Part shown: one piece after another, positions 52,721 through 60,988 of the stretch
Layout of the letters: the number at the start of each line of letters is the position of its first letter
How positions within the stretch are numbered: the stretch's first letter is position 1
From: Halorussus halobius
GTDB lineage: Archaea > Halobacteriota > Halobacteria > Halobacteriales > Haladaptataceae
Length of the DNA: 64,000 bases
Direction: 5' to 3'
NCBI RefSeq assembly: GCF_004765805.1
Contig: NZ_ML219773.1
Location: 62,001 to 126,000, forward strand
Program-made: the position numbers and the translations under genes
The notes under the pieces: model-generated
What the model was told of the DNA's origin: nothing
Database searches by the model: none
Seen by the model: only the letters and a program-made list of their open reading frames with translations

Positions 52721-54145
52721 ATGGTCGTCGGAGACATCTCGACTGGAACGGACGTGCTGGTAATCGGCGCGGGACCGGGCGGTTACGTCGCCGCCATCCG
52801 CGCGGGCCAACTCGACCTCGACGTGACGCTCGTGGAGAAAGACGCCTACGGCGGGACCTGCCTCAACTACGGCTGCATCCCCTCGAAGGCGATGATAACG
52901 GCGTCGGACCTCGCCCACGAGGCGGGCAACGCCGAGGAGATGGGCATCTACGCCGACCCCGAGGTCGAGATGCCCGAGCTGGTCGAGTGGAAGGACGGCG
53001 TGGTCGACCAGCTCACGGGCGGCGTCGAGAAACTCGCCAAGGCCAACGGCGTCTCGCTCATGGAGGGCCGCGCGGAGTTCGCCGACGAGGGCAAGGCGCG
53101 CGTCGTCCACGGCGGCGAGGGGCAGGGTTCCGAGACCGTCGAGTTCGAACACGCCATCGTTTCGACTGGAAGCCGGCCCATCGAGGTGCCGGGCTTCGAC
53201 TTCGGCGACGACCCCGTGCTGGACTCCCGGCAGGCGCTCGCCATGGACGAGGTGCCCGAGAGCCTGGTCATCGTGGGCGCGGGCTACATCGGGATGGAGC
53301 TGGCGGGCGTGTTCGCCAAGCTCGGGACCGACGTGACCGTGGTGGAGATGCTCGACTCCGTCCTGCCGACCTACGAGGACGACCTCGCGCGCCCGGTGAA
53401 GAAACGCGCCGACGAACTCGGCATCGACTTCCACTTCGGCCAGGCCGCCAGCGGGTGGGAGGAGGCCGGCGACGGCATCACCGTCACGACCGAGGACGAG
53501 GACGGCGACGTCTCGGAGTTCGGCGCGGAGAAGGTACTCGTGGCGGTGGGCCGCGAACCCGTCACCGACACGCTCGGGCTGGAGAACGTCGGCATCGAAC
53601 CCAACGAGGACGGCTTCATCGAGACCGACGACCGCGCTCGCACGGAGAAAGACGACATCTTCGCCATCGGCGACGTGGCGGGCGAACCCATGCTCGCGCA
53701 CAAGGCCAGCGCGGAGGGGCAGGTCGCCGCGGAGGTCATCGCGGGCGAGCCCTCGGCGCTCGACCAGCAGGCCGTCCCCGCCGCCGTGTTCACCGACCCC
53801 GAAATCGGCACGGTCGGACTGACCGAAGCCGAGGCCGAGGACGACGGCTTCGAGCCGGTCGTCGGCCAGTTCCCGTTCAACGCCTCGGGCCGGGCCTTGA
53901 CGACGGGCCACGCCGAGGGATTCGTCCGCATCGTCGCCGACGAGCCCAGCGGGTTCGTCCTCGGTGCCCAGATCGTCGGCCCGGAGGCGTCCGAACTCGT
54001 CGCGGAACTCGGATTCGCCATCGAGATGGGCGCGACGCTGGAGGACGTGGCCTCGACCATCCACACCCATCCGACGCTGAGCGAGGCCGTGATGGAGGCC
54101 GCCGAGAACGCGCTCGGGCACGCGATTCACACGCTGAATCGGTAA
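52721..54145 (+). CDS. lpdA: Dihydrolipoyl dehydrogenase (E3)
   Basis: A 474-residue FAD/NAD disulfide oxidoreductase that reoxidises the E2 lipoyl group. The FAD dinucleotide site is VIGAGPGGYVAAI, the redox disulfide GGTCLNYGCIPSKA, the NAD site IVGAGYIGMELAGVF, the second FAD motif IFAIGDVAG, and the active-site histidine is in IHTHPTLSEA. It serves the pdhABC complex, from which it is split here by 3.2 kb. It may also serve other 2-oxoacid dehydrogenases and glycine cleavage. Confidence 0.96.
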   Translation: MVVGDISTGTDVLVIGAGPGGYVAAIRAGQLDLDVTLVEKDAYGGTCLNYGCIPSKAMITASDLAHEAGNAEEMGIYADPEVEMPELVEWKDGVVDQLTGGVEKLAKANGVSLMEGRAEFADEGKARVVHGGEGQGSETVEFEHAIVSTGSRPIEVPGFDFGDDPVLDSRQALAMDEVPESLVIVGAGYIGMELAGVFAKLGTDVTVVEMLDSVLPTYEDDLARPVKKRADELGIDFHFGQAASGWEEAGDGITVTTEDEDGDVSEFGAEKVLVAVGREPVTDTLGLENVGIEPNEDGFIETDDRARTEKDDIFAIGDVAGEPMLAHKASAEGQVAAEVIAGEPSALDQQAVPAAVFTDPEIGTVGLTEAEAEDDGFEPVVGQFPFNASGRALTTGHAEGFVRIVADEPSGFVLGAQIVGPEASELVAELGFAIEMGATLEDVASTIHTHPTLSEAVMEAAENALGHAIHTLNR

Positions 54146-54197
54146 TCTCGATTCCGCTCACCCGCTGACCTCGATCCCGTCTCAGCTTTTCGCGTGA

Positions 54198-54207
54198 CCT
54201 TATATTA
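54198..54207 (+). promoter_or_regulatory. TATA box of the first LolA-like gene
   Basis: CCTTATATTA is centred about 27 bp before the GTG at 54229, supporting that GTG as a leaderless start. Confidence 0.6.
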
Positions 54208-54228
54208 CTGTAGGTTCTATTATCATTC

Positions 54229-54951
54229 GTGTCCCCGAACAGCCAGACGCCTCCGGTCGCGGAGATGGTCGAGCGATTAGTCGCGACGGACAACCTGCCC
54301 GACGAACTCCACTGTATCCGAACGCGAACGCAGGAGTACGCCGGCGGTCGCGAGGAGACGCGATTCGAAATCTGGGAGCGACCGCCGGTAGCGTTCCGTC
54401 AAGTCGTTCTGTCCGCCGAGACGGTGCGCGAGCCCGATTTCGAGGTCGAGAGCGCGTTCACGCTGGGAATCGAGTCCATGGGCGCGGACGTGATGATACA
54501 GAACGAAACCGGGCTGGCCGAATACGATAGCGAGACGAACCAGTACCGCAAGCACGAGTTCGAACCGCCGACGGACGCGGGCGGACACGTCACCGACCCG
54601 CCGTTCGTCGGGTCCGCGCCCGAGGAGAACTTCGACGTGGCGTACGACGGGACGGACACCGTCGCGGGGCGCGAGACGCACGTGCTTACGTTCCGGCCCA
54701 CGGACGACACCGAGTGGGTCCATCGAGGGTTCGAGTACGTTACCCTGTGGGTCGACGCTGAGTACTGGTTCCCGCTCGCACACGAAACGACGTACGACGT
54801 TCAGGAGGGTGGACTGTTGCAAGTCGATGCCGACGAGAGTCTAGGGGACGAGACGTACTGCCAGACGACGACGTTCGAGGAAATCACGTTCGACGCCGGT
54901 ATCGAAGACGCCAAATTTCGGGTGCCGGACGACGCCGAACGCGTCGACTAG
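54229..54951 (+). CDS. LolA-like protein, copy 1
   Basis: A 240-residue protein from a leaderless GTG. The core alternates strands in the LolA/LppX-like pattern: ETRFEIWERPPVAFRQVVL, NETGLAEYDSETNQYRKHEF, DTVAGRETHVLTFRPTD, YVTLWVDAEYWFPLAHE and TFEEITFDAGIEDAKFRVP. Haloarchaeal relatives are usually lipoproteins, but no signal peptide or lipobox is present here, so export is doubtful. It is a tandem paralogue of the gene at 55086; the first 25 codons (EMVERLVATDNLPDELH) are almost identical. Function unknown. Confidence 0.7.
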   Translation: MSPNSQTPPVAEMVERLVATDNLPDELHCIRTRTQEYAGGREETRFEIWERPPVAFRQVVLSAETVREPDFEVESAFTLGIESMGADVMIQNETGLAEYDSETNQYRKHEFEPPTDAGGHVTDPPFVGSAPEENFDVAYDGTDTVAGRETHVLTFRPTDDTEWVHRGFEYVTLWVDAEYWFPLAHETTYDVQEGGLLQVDADESLGDETYCQTTTFEEITFDAGIEDAKFRVPDDAERVD

Positions 54952-55085
54952 CTCGGAAATTCCGCGGCGCGTTCGTCTCACCTTCGGGGTTGTCGGAACG
55001 CGCGAGAACGCGCGTTTCACAGGTTCGAACGCCGATTCGACCCCGTTCCCACAGCGTTATTTGATTGCATATTCAACACTTATTC

Positions 55086-55814
55086 GTGTCCCCGAACGAC
55101 GCCCCTTCGGTCGGAGAGATGGTCGAGCGATTAGTCGCGACCGACAATCTGCCGGACGAACTCCACGGCGTACAGCACAAAGTCGAGGAGTACGGCGGGG
55201 GACGCAAGGAGACGCGACTCGAAATTTGGGAGCGCCTTCCGAACGAGGTTCGTTCGGAAGTATTGTCGGCGGAGACAGTACGCGAGTTCGACTTCGAAAT
55301 CGAACTCTTCACGTCCGCTCAAACGAGCCATTCGGAGAGCGGCGAGGGGACGATGGTAAAGAACGAAAGCGGACTGATAACGTACGACGCCGAGGCGAAT
55401 CAATACCATCGATACGAGTACGAACTACCGGAAGAACAGTCCGGGTACACGACCGACCCCACACTCGTCGGTTCGACTCCACAAATCGACTTCGACGTGA
55501 CGTACGACGGGCGCGACACCGTGGCGGGTCGCGGGACCCACGTCCTGACGTTTCGACCGACGGAGGAAGCCGATTCGTTTACCCAGTCGTTCGACTTCAT
55601 CACCATGTGGGTCGACGCTGAGTACTGGTTCCCGCTCAAACACGAGGCGAATTTTCAACTCCGAAACGAGGGTATAGTACAGACTACCGAAGAAGACGTG
55701 CACAACGAGACGTACTTTCAGAAACACGCCTTCGAGGAAATCGAGTTCGACGTCGACATCGAAGACAGCACGTTCCGATTCGACCCGCCGAAGGACGCCG
55801 AACGGGTGGAGTAG
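55086..55814 (+). CDS. LolA-like protein, copy 2
   Basis: A 242-residue paralogue of the preceding gene. The GTG at 55086 (VSPNDAPSVGEMVERLVAT) aligns with its start and has GTTATTTGAT about 28 bp upstream; an ATG 21 bp earlier is possible but would break that match. Motifs DTVAGRGTHVLTFRPTEE and MWVDAEYWFPLKHEANF parallel copy 1, whereas the middle has diverged (LFTSAQTSHSESGEG). Both copies lack a signal peptide. Each has its own promoter, so they may be expressed differently. Confidence 0.7.
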   Translation: MSPNDAPSVGEMVERLVATDNLPDELHGVQHKVEEYGGGRKETRLEIWERLPNEVRSEVLSAETVREFDFEIELFTSAQTSHSESGEGTMVKNESGLITYDAEANQYHRYEYELPEEQSGYTTDPTLVGSTPQIDFDVTYDGRDTVAGRGTHVLTFRPTEEADSFTQSFDFITMWVDAEYWFPLKHEANFQLRNEGIVQTTEEDVHNETYFQKHAFEEIEFDVDIEDSTFRFDPPKDAERVE

Positions 55815-55892
55815 CGCCCTTGGACGCGCGCCCGCTCCGAGGTTCCGCCGCACCCGACGGCCTTTTGACCCCGACACCGAAACACCTACCAC

Positions 55893-56702
55893 ATGAAGGC
55901 AGTCACGCTCGGCCCCGAAGGAACGTACTCCCACCGGGCGGCCAGTTCGGTCGCGGACGACGTGGAGTTCCGCGAGTCGGTCACGGCCATCGTGGAGGCG
56001 GTCGCCGACGGGGAGTACGAGCGCGGCGTGGTCCCCATCGAGAACAGCATCGAGGGCAGCGTCACCGAGACGCTCGACGCGCTGACCGACCGCGAGGTCG
56101 CCGCCGTCCGGGAGATAGTCACGCCGATTCGGCACGCCTTGCTCGCCCAGACCGAGAACTTCTCGGCGGTCGCCAGCCACTCCCAGGCCCTGGCCCAGTG
56201 TCGGAGCTACCTCGAATCCAACTATCCGGGGGCCGACCTCGAAGCGGTCGCCAGCACTGCTCGCGGCGTCGAGTACGCCCGCGAGAACGCCGACGTCGCG
56301 GGCATCGGCCACCCCGCGAACGCCGACGGGGACCCGGCGCTGTCGGTCGTCGCCGAGGACATCCAGGACCGGACCTCCAACGCCACGCGGTTTTTCGTCC
56401 TCGCGCCGCCCGAGTCGCGCTCGGACGCCGGCGGGAAGTCCTCGCTGGTCGTCTACCCCGACGCCAACTATCCGGGTCTCCTGCTCGAACTGCTCGAACC
56501 GTTCGCCGACCGCGACATCAACCTCACGCGGGTCGAGTCCCGGCCCAGCGGCGAGCGGCTTGGCGACTACGTGTTCCACGTCGACTTCGCGGCCGGCCTG
56601 TACGAGGAGCGCACGCAGGCGGCCATCGCCGAGGTCGAGGACCTCGCCGAGAACGGCTGGGTCCGGCGGCTCGGGTCGTACGACACCGAACACGTGGTGT
56701 AG
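55893..56702 (+). CDS. pheA: Prephenate dehydratase
   Basis: A 269-residue monofunctional enzyme converting prephenate to phenylpyruvate for phenylalanine synthesis. The substrate site has LGPEGTYSHRA, VVPIENSIEGSV and the catalytic TRF in TSNATRFFVL. A C-terminal ACT domain (about 185-265) contains LTRVESRPSGERLGDYVFHVD with the ESRPS motif for allosteric phenylalanine. Length and start MKAVTLGPEG match the family. It is transcribed alone from a TATA-poor region. Confidence 0.95.
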   Translation: MKAVTLGPEGTYSHRAASSVADDVEFRESVTAIVEAVADGEYERGVVPIENSIEGSVTETLDALTDREVAAVREIVTPIRHALLAQTENFSAVASHSQALAQCRSYLESNYPGADLEAVASTARGVEYARENADVAGIGHPANADGDPALSVVAEDIQDRTSNATRFFVLAPPESRSDAGGKSSLVVYPDANYPGLLLELLEPFADRDINLTRVESRPSGERLGDYVFHVDFAAGLYEERTQAAIAEVEDLAENGWVRRLGSYDTEHVV

Positions 56703-56721
56703 CCGGCAGTTCAGGACCGAC

Positions 56722-57213
56722 TCACTCGGACGCCGTCGTGGCTTTCGCCGGACACCGCTCGGGATTGTTGGTGTACCAGATGGACACCTCGCCGGTCCGG
56801 GAGGTCGTGTCGCCGATCTGGACCATGAGGCCGATGCAGGAACTGTCGTGTTCGCGGAAGTCGAATTTCCGCCACTCCGAGACGGGCTGGTCGTCTCGCC
56901 ACGCGTACAGGACGTAGTCGCCGACGTCGGTCGGAGCGTCCTCGAACGTCGCGCCGCCGAGACGTGCGACCTCCGACGAATCGGCCGTTTCGGGCTCGGC
57001 GGGCGTTGCCGTCCGCTCCCCATGGTACACTGGTTCGTCGTCGTCGAGGAAGAGGACCGAGACGGCGTAGGAGCGAAAGTCGTGGTTGCTTACGTCGAGT
57101 TCGCCCAGCGTCGGGTCGGACGACTCCCTGCTGCCCGTCGAACAGCCGGCGACGGCACCGCTCAAGGTCACGCCACAGAGTCGGAGGGCTTCGCGGCGGC
57201 TCAAATCCGGCAT
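56722..57213 (-). CDS. Twin-arginine lipoprotein of unknown function
   Basis: A 163-residue exported protein. The signal MPDLSRREALRLCGVTLSGAVAGCSTG contains a twin-arginine motif (SRREALRL) and a lipobox cysteine. The mature part is beta-rich (YAVSVLFLDDDEPVYHGE, DYVLYAWRDDQPVSEW, TTSRTGEVSIWYTNNPERC) with two or three cysteines. This is a common layout for small surface lipoproteins of haloarchaea; no function is known. Upstream frame extensions overlap the hsp20 promoter and are rejected. Confidence 0.78.
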   Translation of the reverse strand: MPDLSRREALRLCGVTLSGAVAGCSTGSRESSDPTLGELDVSNHDFRSYAVSVLFLDDDEPVYHGERTATPAEPETADSSEVARLGGATFEDAPTDVGDYVLYAWRDDQPVSEWRKFDFREHDSSCIGLMVQIGDTTSRTGEVSIWYTNNPERCPAKATTASE

Positions 57214-57371
57214 ACGATTGCGGATGTCTGCCGGTCGAGTATATGCCTTGGGACCTGTGGGGGTTCGTTCCCGTCCCGCCAGTCGGAGTCCCGTGACGAA
57301 CGGTCGCCGGTAATTCTTAAGCACGAGTGGGTCGAACAGCATGCGGGCATCCGACGCCCGTGGGGGTTCCA

Positions 57372-57812
57372 ATGACAGGACGACGCAATCCGTTCGAGGA
57401 GATAGAGGAGCTGATGAACCGAATGAGCCGCCAGTTCGAGGAGTCGATGGGCGGCTCGGAACTCGGGACGTTGACGGGCGGCGGCGCGGCCGTCGACGTG
57501 GCCGACCGCGAGGGCGAACTCGTCGTCACGGCGGACCTGCCGGGGTTCCAGCGGGAGGACATCGACCTGACGCTCCGGGACGACGAACTCCACGTCGAGG
57601 CCGACCACCGAGCGGAATCGGAGGAGAGCGACGAGGACGGCCACTACATCCGGAAGGAGCGCCGCCACCAGTCGGTGAGTCGGTCGGTGACGCTCCCGGA
57701 GGCCGTCGAGGCCGAGCGCGCGTCGGCACAGTTCCAGAACGGCGTGCTGACCGTCACGCTGCCGAAACAGCACGAGGAAGGCGAGAGGTCGACCCGCATC
57801 GACGTCAGCTAA
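57372..57812 (+). CDS. Hsp20/alpha-crystallin small heat shock protein
   Basis: A 146-residue ATP-independent holdase. The N-terminal part (NPFEEIEELMNRMSRQFEESM) is followed by an alpha-crystallin domain: VDVADREGELVVTADLPGFQREDIDL, LRDDELHVEADH and the conserved FQNGVLTVTLPK. It would bind unfolding proteins and pass them to chaperones such as the thermosome encoded at 62160. The ATG at 57372 gives the standard length. TTCTTAAGCACGAG about 60 bp upstream is a possible TATA element. Confidence 0.92.
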   Translation: MTGRRNPFEEIEELMNRMSRQFEESMGGSELGTLTGGGAAVDVADREGELVVTADLPGFQREDIDLTLRDDELHVEADHRAESEESDEDGHYIRKERRHQSVSRSVTLPEAVEAERASAQFQNGVLTVTLPKQHEEGERSTRIDVS

Positions 57813-57850
57813 GCGCAAACGCCTTCCCGCTCGGTCCGCAACCGGTGACC

Positions 57851-58303
57851 ATGACGCTCCAGACCGGCGATTCCGCACCGAGAGTCGAGGCCGAGAACCA
57901 GCGTGGCGAGGTCGTGACGCCCGAGTTCGCGGAGCCGACCGTGGTCTACTTCTACCCGCGCGACGACACGCCCGGCTGTACCGTCGAGGCCGAGCAGTTC
58001 GACGGGGAGATAGAGAGCTACCGCGACGCCGACGTGACGGTGTACGGCGTCTCGACCGACGACGTCGAGAGCCACGCCGACTTCGCCGACAAGTACGACC
58101 TCGACTTCGACCTGCTGGCCGACCCCGACGCGGACGTCGCCGACGCCTTCGGGGTGGACACCTCGCGGGGCGCGGCCGCGAGGACGACCTTCGTGCTGGC
58201 GGACGGCGAGGTGCGGGCGGTGTACGAGGGCGTCGACCCGGACGGCCACGCCCGCGAGGTGCTGGCCGACCTGCTCGACGAGGGGCTGGCGTCGCTCGAT
58301 TGA
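57851..58303 (+). CDS. Peroxiredoxin (AhpC/TSA, BCP type)
   Basis: A 150-residue thiol peroxidase. The peroxidatic site VVYFYPRDDTPGCTVEAEQF has Cys43. The resolving cysteine that BCP enzymes often carry five residues later is glutamate (Glu48), and no other cysteine occurs, so this is a 1-Cys form needing an external reductant. It lies 38 bp after hsp20 on the same strand, perhaps a shared stress unit. The ATG at 57851 gives MTLQTGDSAPRVEA. Confidence 0.9.
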   Translation: MTLQTGDSAPRVEAENQRGEVVTPEFAEPTVVYFYPRDDTPGCTVEAEQFDGEIESYRDADVTVYGVSTDDVESHADFADKYDLDFDLLADPDADVADAFGVDTSRGAAARTTFVLADGEVRAVYEGVDPDGHAREVLADLLDEGLASLD

Positions 58304-58359
58304 CGGAATCGCCCGACGGCCGCCGATAGCGTTTTTCGCCGACGCGCCGAACGTCCGGC

Positions 58360-58818
58360 ATGGTCGACGCCCGGCGCGCGGACCCGCCGTTGGCTCACCG
58401 ACTCGTCGGCGGCCTCCAGTGGGCGGTGACCGGTTCGTACTGCTTCCTGCTCGGCGTGGCGGTCGCGGCGTGGTACCTCCGGTCGACGCGGGCCGCCGCG
58501 TCGGTCGACCTCGCCCCGGCGTTCGCGGCGCTGCTCGTCGGCTCGTTTCTCGCCGGCTATCGATGGGTCGGGTCGCGGTCCCCGGACCGGGAGGCCCACG
58601 CGCGTCGCATCGAGGCCGTCGTCACGCTGCTCGTCTCCGGCTTCGCGTTCCCGTTCGGCCTCGCTCGCCTGCTCGGACTGCTGGGCGTCGCTGCCGGGCT
58701 CCCGGTGGCGGGCTACGGCGCGGGGTACGCGCTGGCGCTGGCGGTCCCGTACGGACTGGTGTACGGGCTCGGCAGTCGGTTCTTCCTCGGGTCCGACCCC
58801 CGACTGCTCCGGGAGTGA
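58360..58818 (+). CDS. Membrane protein of unknown function
   Basis: A 152-residue protein with about four hydrophobic segments (near 17-42, 50-68, 85-110, 112-138), separated by a basic loop GSRSPDREAHARRIEA. It has no recognisable family. The N terminus (MVDARRADPPLAHRLVGGLQW) is cytoplasmic by charge. It lies 57 bp after the peroxiredoxin on the same strand and converges on the nuclease-like gene at 58828. Function unknown. Confidence 0.7.
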   Translation: MVDARRADPPLAHRLVGGLQWAVTGSYCFLLGVAVAAWYLRSTRAAASVDLAPAFAALLVGSFLAGYRWVGSRSPDREAHARRIEAVVTLLVSGFAFPFGLARLLGLLGVAAGLPVAGYGAGYALALAVPYGLVYGLGSRFFLGSDPRLLRE

Positions 58819-58827
58819 CGCGGTGAC

Positions 58828-59304
58828 TCACAGCAGCGCCGCGAGTTCGTCGGCCGCCCGGGCGACGCGCTCTCGCCACCCCTCGGGTCGCTCGCCGCCC
58901 CGCTTTGGCGGGTCGACGGGGAGCCGGCGGGGGTGGAAGGCGACCCGGTCGACCGACTCGGCGGCGGTCTCGCCCACGAACTCCGCGACCTCGCGCTTGG
59001 AGGACACGCCGCCCGAGGCGAGGTCGTAGTAGCCCGAGAACAGTTGGCAGACCACCACTTCGTCGTGGTCGAGTCGCCCCTCGTCGGCGTAGTAGAACAG
59101 CTTCGCGGTGTTGTTCGCGGGGTCGGCCCGCCGCCACTCGATTTCGACCGCGACGAAGCGGTCGTCGCCGACGCCGGCCACGTCGACCGGCGTTCGACTC
59201 ACGCGATGCTCGGTCTCCCAGTCGAGGTCGGGCCGGCGCTCGGCGAGGGCCTCGCGGAGTCGGTCGCGCACGTCCGCTGCGAACTCGCCCACGAGCTGGC
59301 GCAC
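58828..59304 (-). CDS. PD-(D/E)XK nuclease-like hypothetical protein
   Basis: A 158-residue protein from a GTG start (VRQLVGEFAADVRDRL). Strands TPVDVAGVGDDRFVAVEIEWRR contain an Asp then Glu-x-Glu, recalling the PD-(D/E)XK restriction-like core. NNTAKLFYY and HDEVVVCQLFSGYYD follow. The exact catalytic lysine is not obvious, so it may be inactive or use a variant site. It lies 14 bp after the small membrane protein gene, probably in an operon. The frame to 59430 reads through that gene and is not used. Confidence 0.55.
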   Translation of the reverse strand: MRQLVGEFAADVRDRLREALAERRPDLDWETEHRVSRTPVDVAGVGDDRFVAVEIEWRRADPANNTAKLFYYADEGRLDHDEVVVCQLFSGYYDLASGGVSSKREVAEFVGETAAESVDRVAFHPRRLPVDPPKRGGERPEGWRERVARAADELAALL

Positions 59305-59318
59305 TCGCGGACGGCCCC

Positions 59319-59510
59319 TCAGGCTTTCGGTGAGTCGCCGGGCGCTGGCTGGATGGCACCGGCGAACGTCAGCAGGAGGCCGACGACCATGACCGTCATC
59401 CACAGTTCGGCGAACGCGGACTCGAACCACACGAACCCGAACGTCGCTAGCAGGCTCGTCTCGACGCCCAGTAGCATCGACTTATAGCGGTCTTGAATAA
59501 GACGCACCAT
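59319..59510 (-). CDS. Small two-helix membrane protein
   Basis: A 63-residue protein (MVRLIQDRYKSMLLGVETS) with two hydrophobic segments: LLATFGFVWFESAFAELW and MTVMVVGLLLTFAGAI. The N terminus is basic and cytoplasmic. The ATG at 59510 is preferred over one 51 bp upstream because a TATA-like AGTATCTTATC falls between them, about 38 bp before the chosen start. The nuclease-like gene follows closely. Function unknown. Confidence 0.6.
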   Translation of the reverse strand: MVRLIQDRYKSMLLGVETSLLATFGFVWFESAFAELWMTVMVVGLLLTFAGAIQPAPGDSPKA

Positions 59511-59715
59511 GAATCCACGTACACCGAAGGGCTTGATAAGATACTCCCTCTGCTTCAACAAATCCGATTCGACCGCGGACCGTAGTTCCGTCCTCGATAA
59601 TCGCCGTGTACGCTCTCGACTAGGGACTACAGGCGGTCCCTGCGCGGGTTACTCCGCCGGAACCACCCTGACAGGACGGTCATAACAAAGACGTAATGTA
59701 AGCTACGTGTTGGCA

Positions 59716-60987
59716 ATGGTGGCAAGCGAACGACGCGAGGGTACCGTCGTCGTGCCCGCCATCGGGGTGGCGAGCAGCGTGGCGTGCCTTCGGTCGCTGG
59801 GACGGGCGGGGGTCCGGACCGTCGTGGTGTCCGAGTTCGACGACCCGCCGGGGTTCCGGTCGCGGTACGCCGACGAGACCGTCTCGGTCCCGGACCCGAC
59901 CGAGGACCTCTCGGCGTACGCCGAGGCGCTCCTGTCGCTCGCCGAGCGCGAGGACGTCCGGACCGTGGTTCCGTTCCGGGAAGCCGACGTCTACGCGCTG
60001 GCGAAACGCCGGGGGGCGTTCGAGGCGCACGTCGGGACGCCGTGGCCGTCGATGGAGACGCTCCGGGGCGCGCAAGACCGCGTCGAACTGTTCGAGACGG
60101 CCCGGGCGGCGGGCGTTCCCGCGCCCGACACCGCGACGTTCGACGAGTGGGACGACTGGGACGAGGAGGTCGTCGTCAAGCCCCGGTACACGCTTCCGGC
60201 ACCGGCGTACGTCGGCGAGGCGGTGGCCAGCGAGTTCCCGCACGCCACGACGACGTACGTCGACCCCTCGGAGACGCCCGACCGGGAGTCGCTCGTCGCG
60301 GAGATGGGCCACGTCCCCATCGTCCAGGAGTACGTGTCCGGCTCCGACGAGTACGGCTTCTTCGCGCTGTACGACCATGGCGAGCCGGTCGCCACCTTCC
60401 AGCACCGCCAGCGCCGGGGGTACAAGTACTGCGGCGGCCCGAGCGCGTACCGCGAGTCGGTCGCCATCCCCGAACTCGAGGACGCGGGCCGGGCGCTGCT
60501 CGACGCGCTGGACTGGCACGGGGTCGCCATGGTCGAGTTCCTGCGGGACGACGACGGCCAGTTCCGGCTCATGGAGGTCAACCCTCGGTTCTGGTCGTCG
60601 CTCCCGTTCACGGTGCAGGCGGGCGTCGACTTCCCGTACCTCTACTGGTCGCACGCGACCGGTCGACTGCCCGACGAGCCCCCCGACTACGACGTCGGCG
60701 TCGCGGGCCACCTGCTCCGGGGCGAACTGGTCCACCTCTACAGCGTCCTGTTCGAGGAGTACCCCTTGGTCGACCGCCCCTCGTTCGCCCGGACCGCGAC
60801 CGCGATTCTGGGCTCCCTGCTCCGCCACCCGCGGTTCGACTACCTCGCGGCCGACGACCCCGGGCCGTTCGTCGGCGACCTCGAACGGACGCTCGACGAC
60901 GTGGCCGGCGACGGGAGCGCGTCCCGGCCCTCGACGCGACCTGTCTGGCCGACGACCGCGCTCTGGAACCTGCTCTCGGGACGGTAG
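59716..60987 (+). CDS. ATP-grasp carboxylate-amine ligase-like protein
   Basis: A 423-residue ATP-grasp enzyme. The N-terminal Rossmann-like part (VVVPAIGVASSVACLRSLGRAG) is followed by VVVKPRYTLPAP with a phosphate-binding lysine, VQEYVSGSDEYGFFALYD, and the metal-binding MVEFLRDDDGQFRLMEVNPRFW. The C-terminal helical region (HLYSVLFEEYPLVDRPSFA) is typical of carboxylate-amine ligase relatives of CarB. It joins a carboxylate to an amine or thiol; the substrates are unknown. It converges with the alanine dehydrogenase-type gene one base away. Confidence 0.85.
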   Translation: MVASERREGTVVVPAIGVASSVACLRSLGRAGVRTVVVSEFDDPPGFRSRYADETVSVPDPTEDLSAYAEALLSLAEREDVRTVVPFREADVYALAKRRGAFEAHVGTPWPSMETLRGAQDRVELFETARAAGVPAPDTATFDEWDDWDEEVVVKPRYTLPAPAYVGEAVASEFPHATTTYVDPSETPDRESLVAEMGHVPIVQEYVSGSDEYGFFALYDHGEPVATFQHRQRRGYKYCGGPSAYRESVAIPELEDAGRALLDALDWHGVAMVEFLRDDDGQFRLMEVNPRFWSSLPFTVQAGVDFPYLYWSHATGRLPDEPPDYDVGVAGHLLRGELVHLYSVLFEEYPLVDRPSFARTATAILGSLLRHPRFDYLAADDPGPFVGDLERTLDDVAGDGSASRPSTRPVWPTTALWNLLSGR

Positions 60988-60988
60988 C

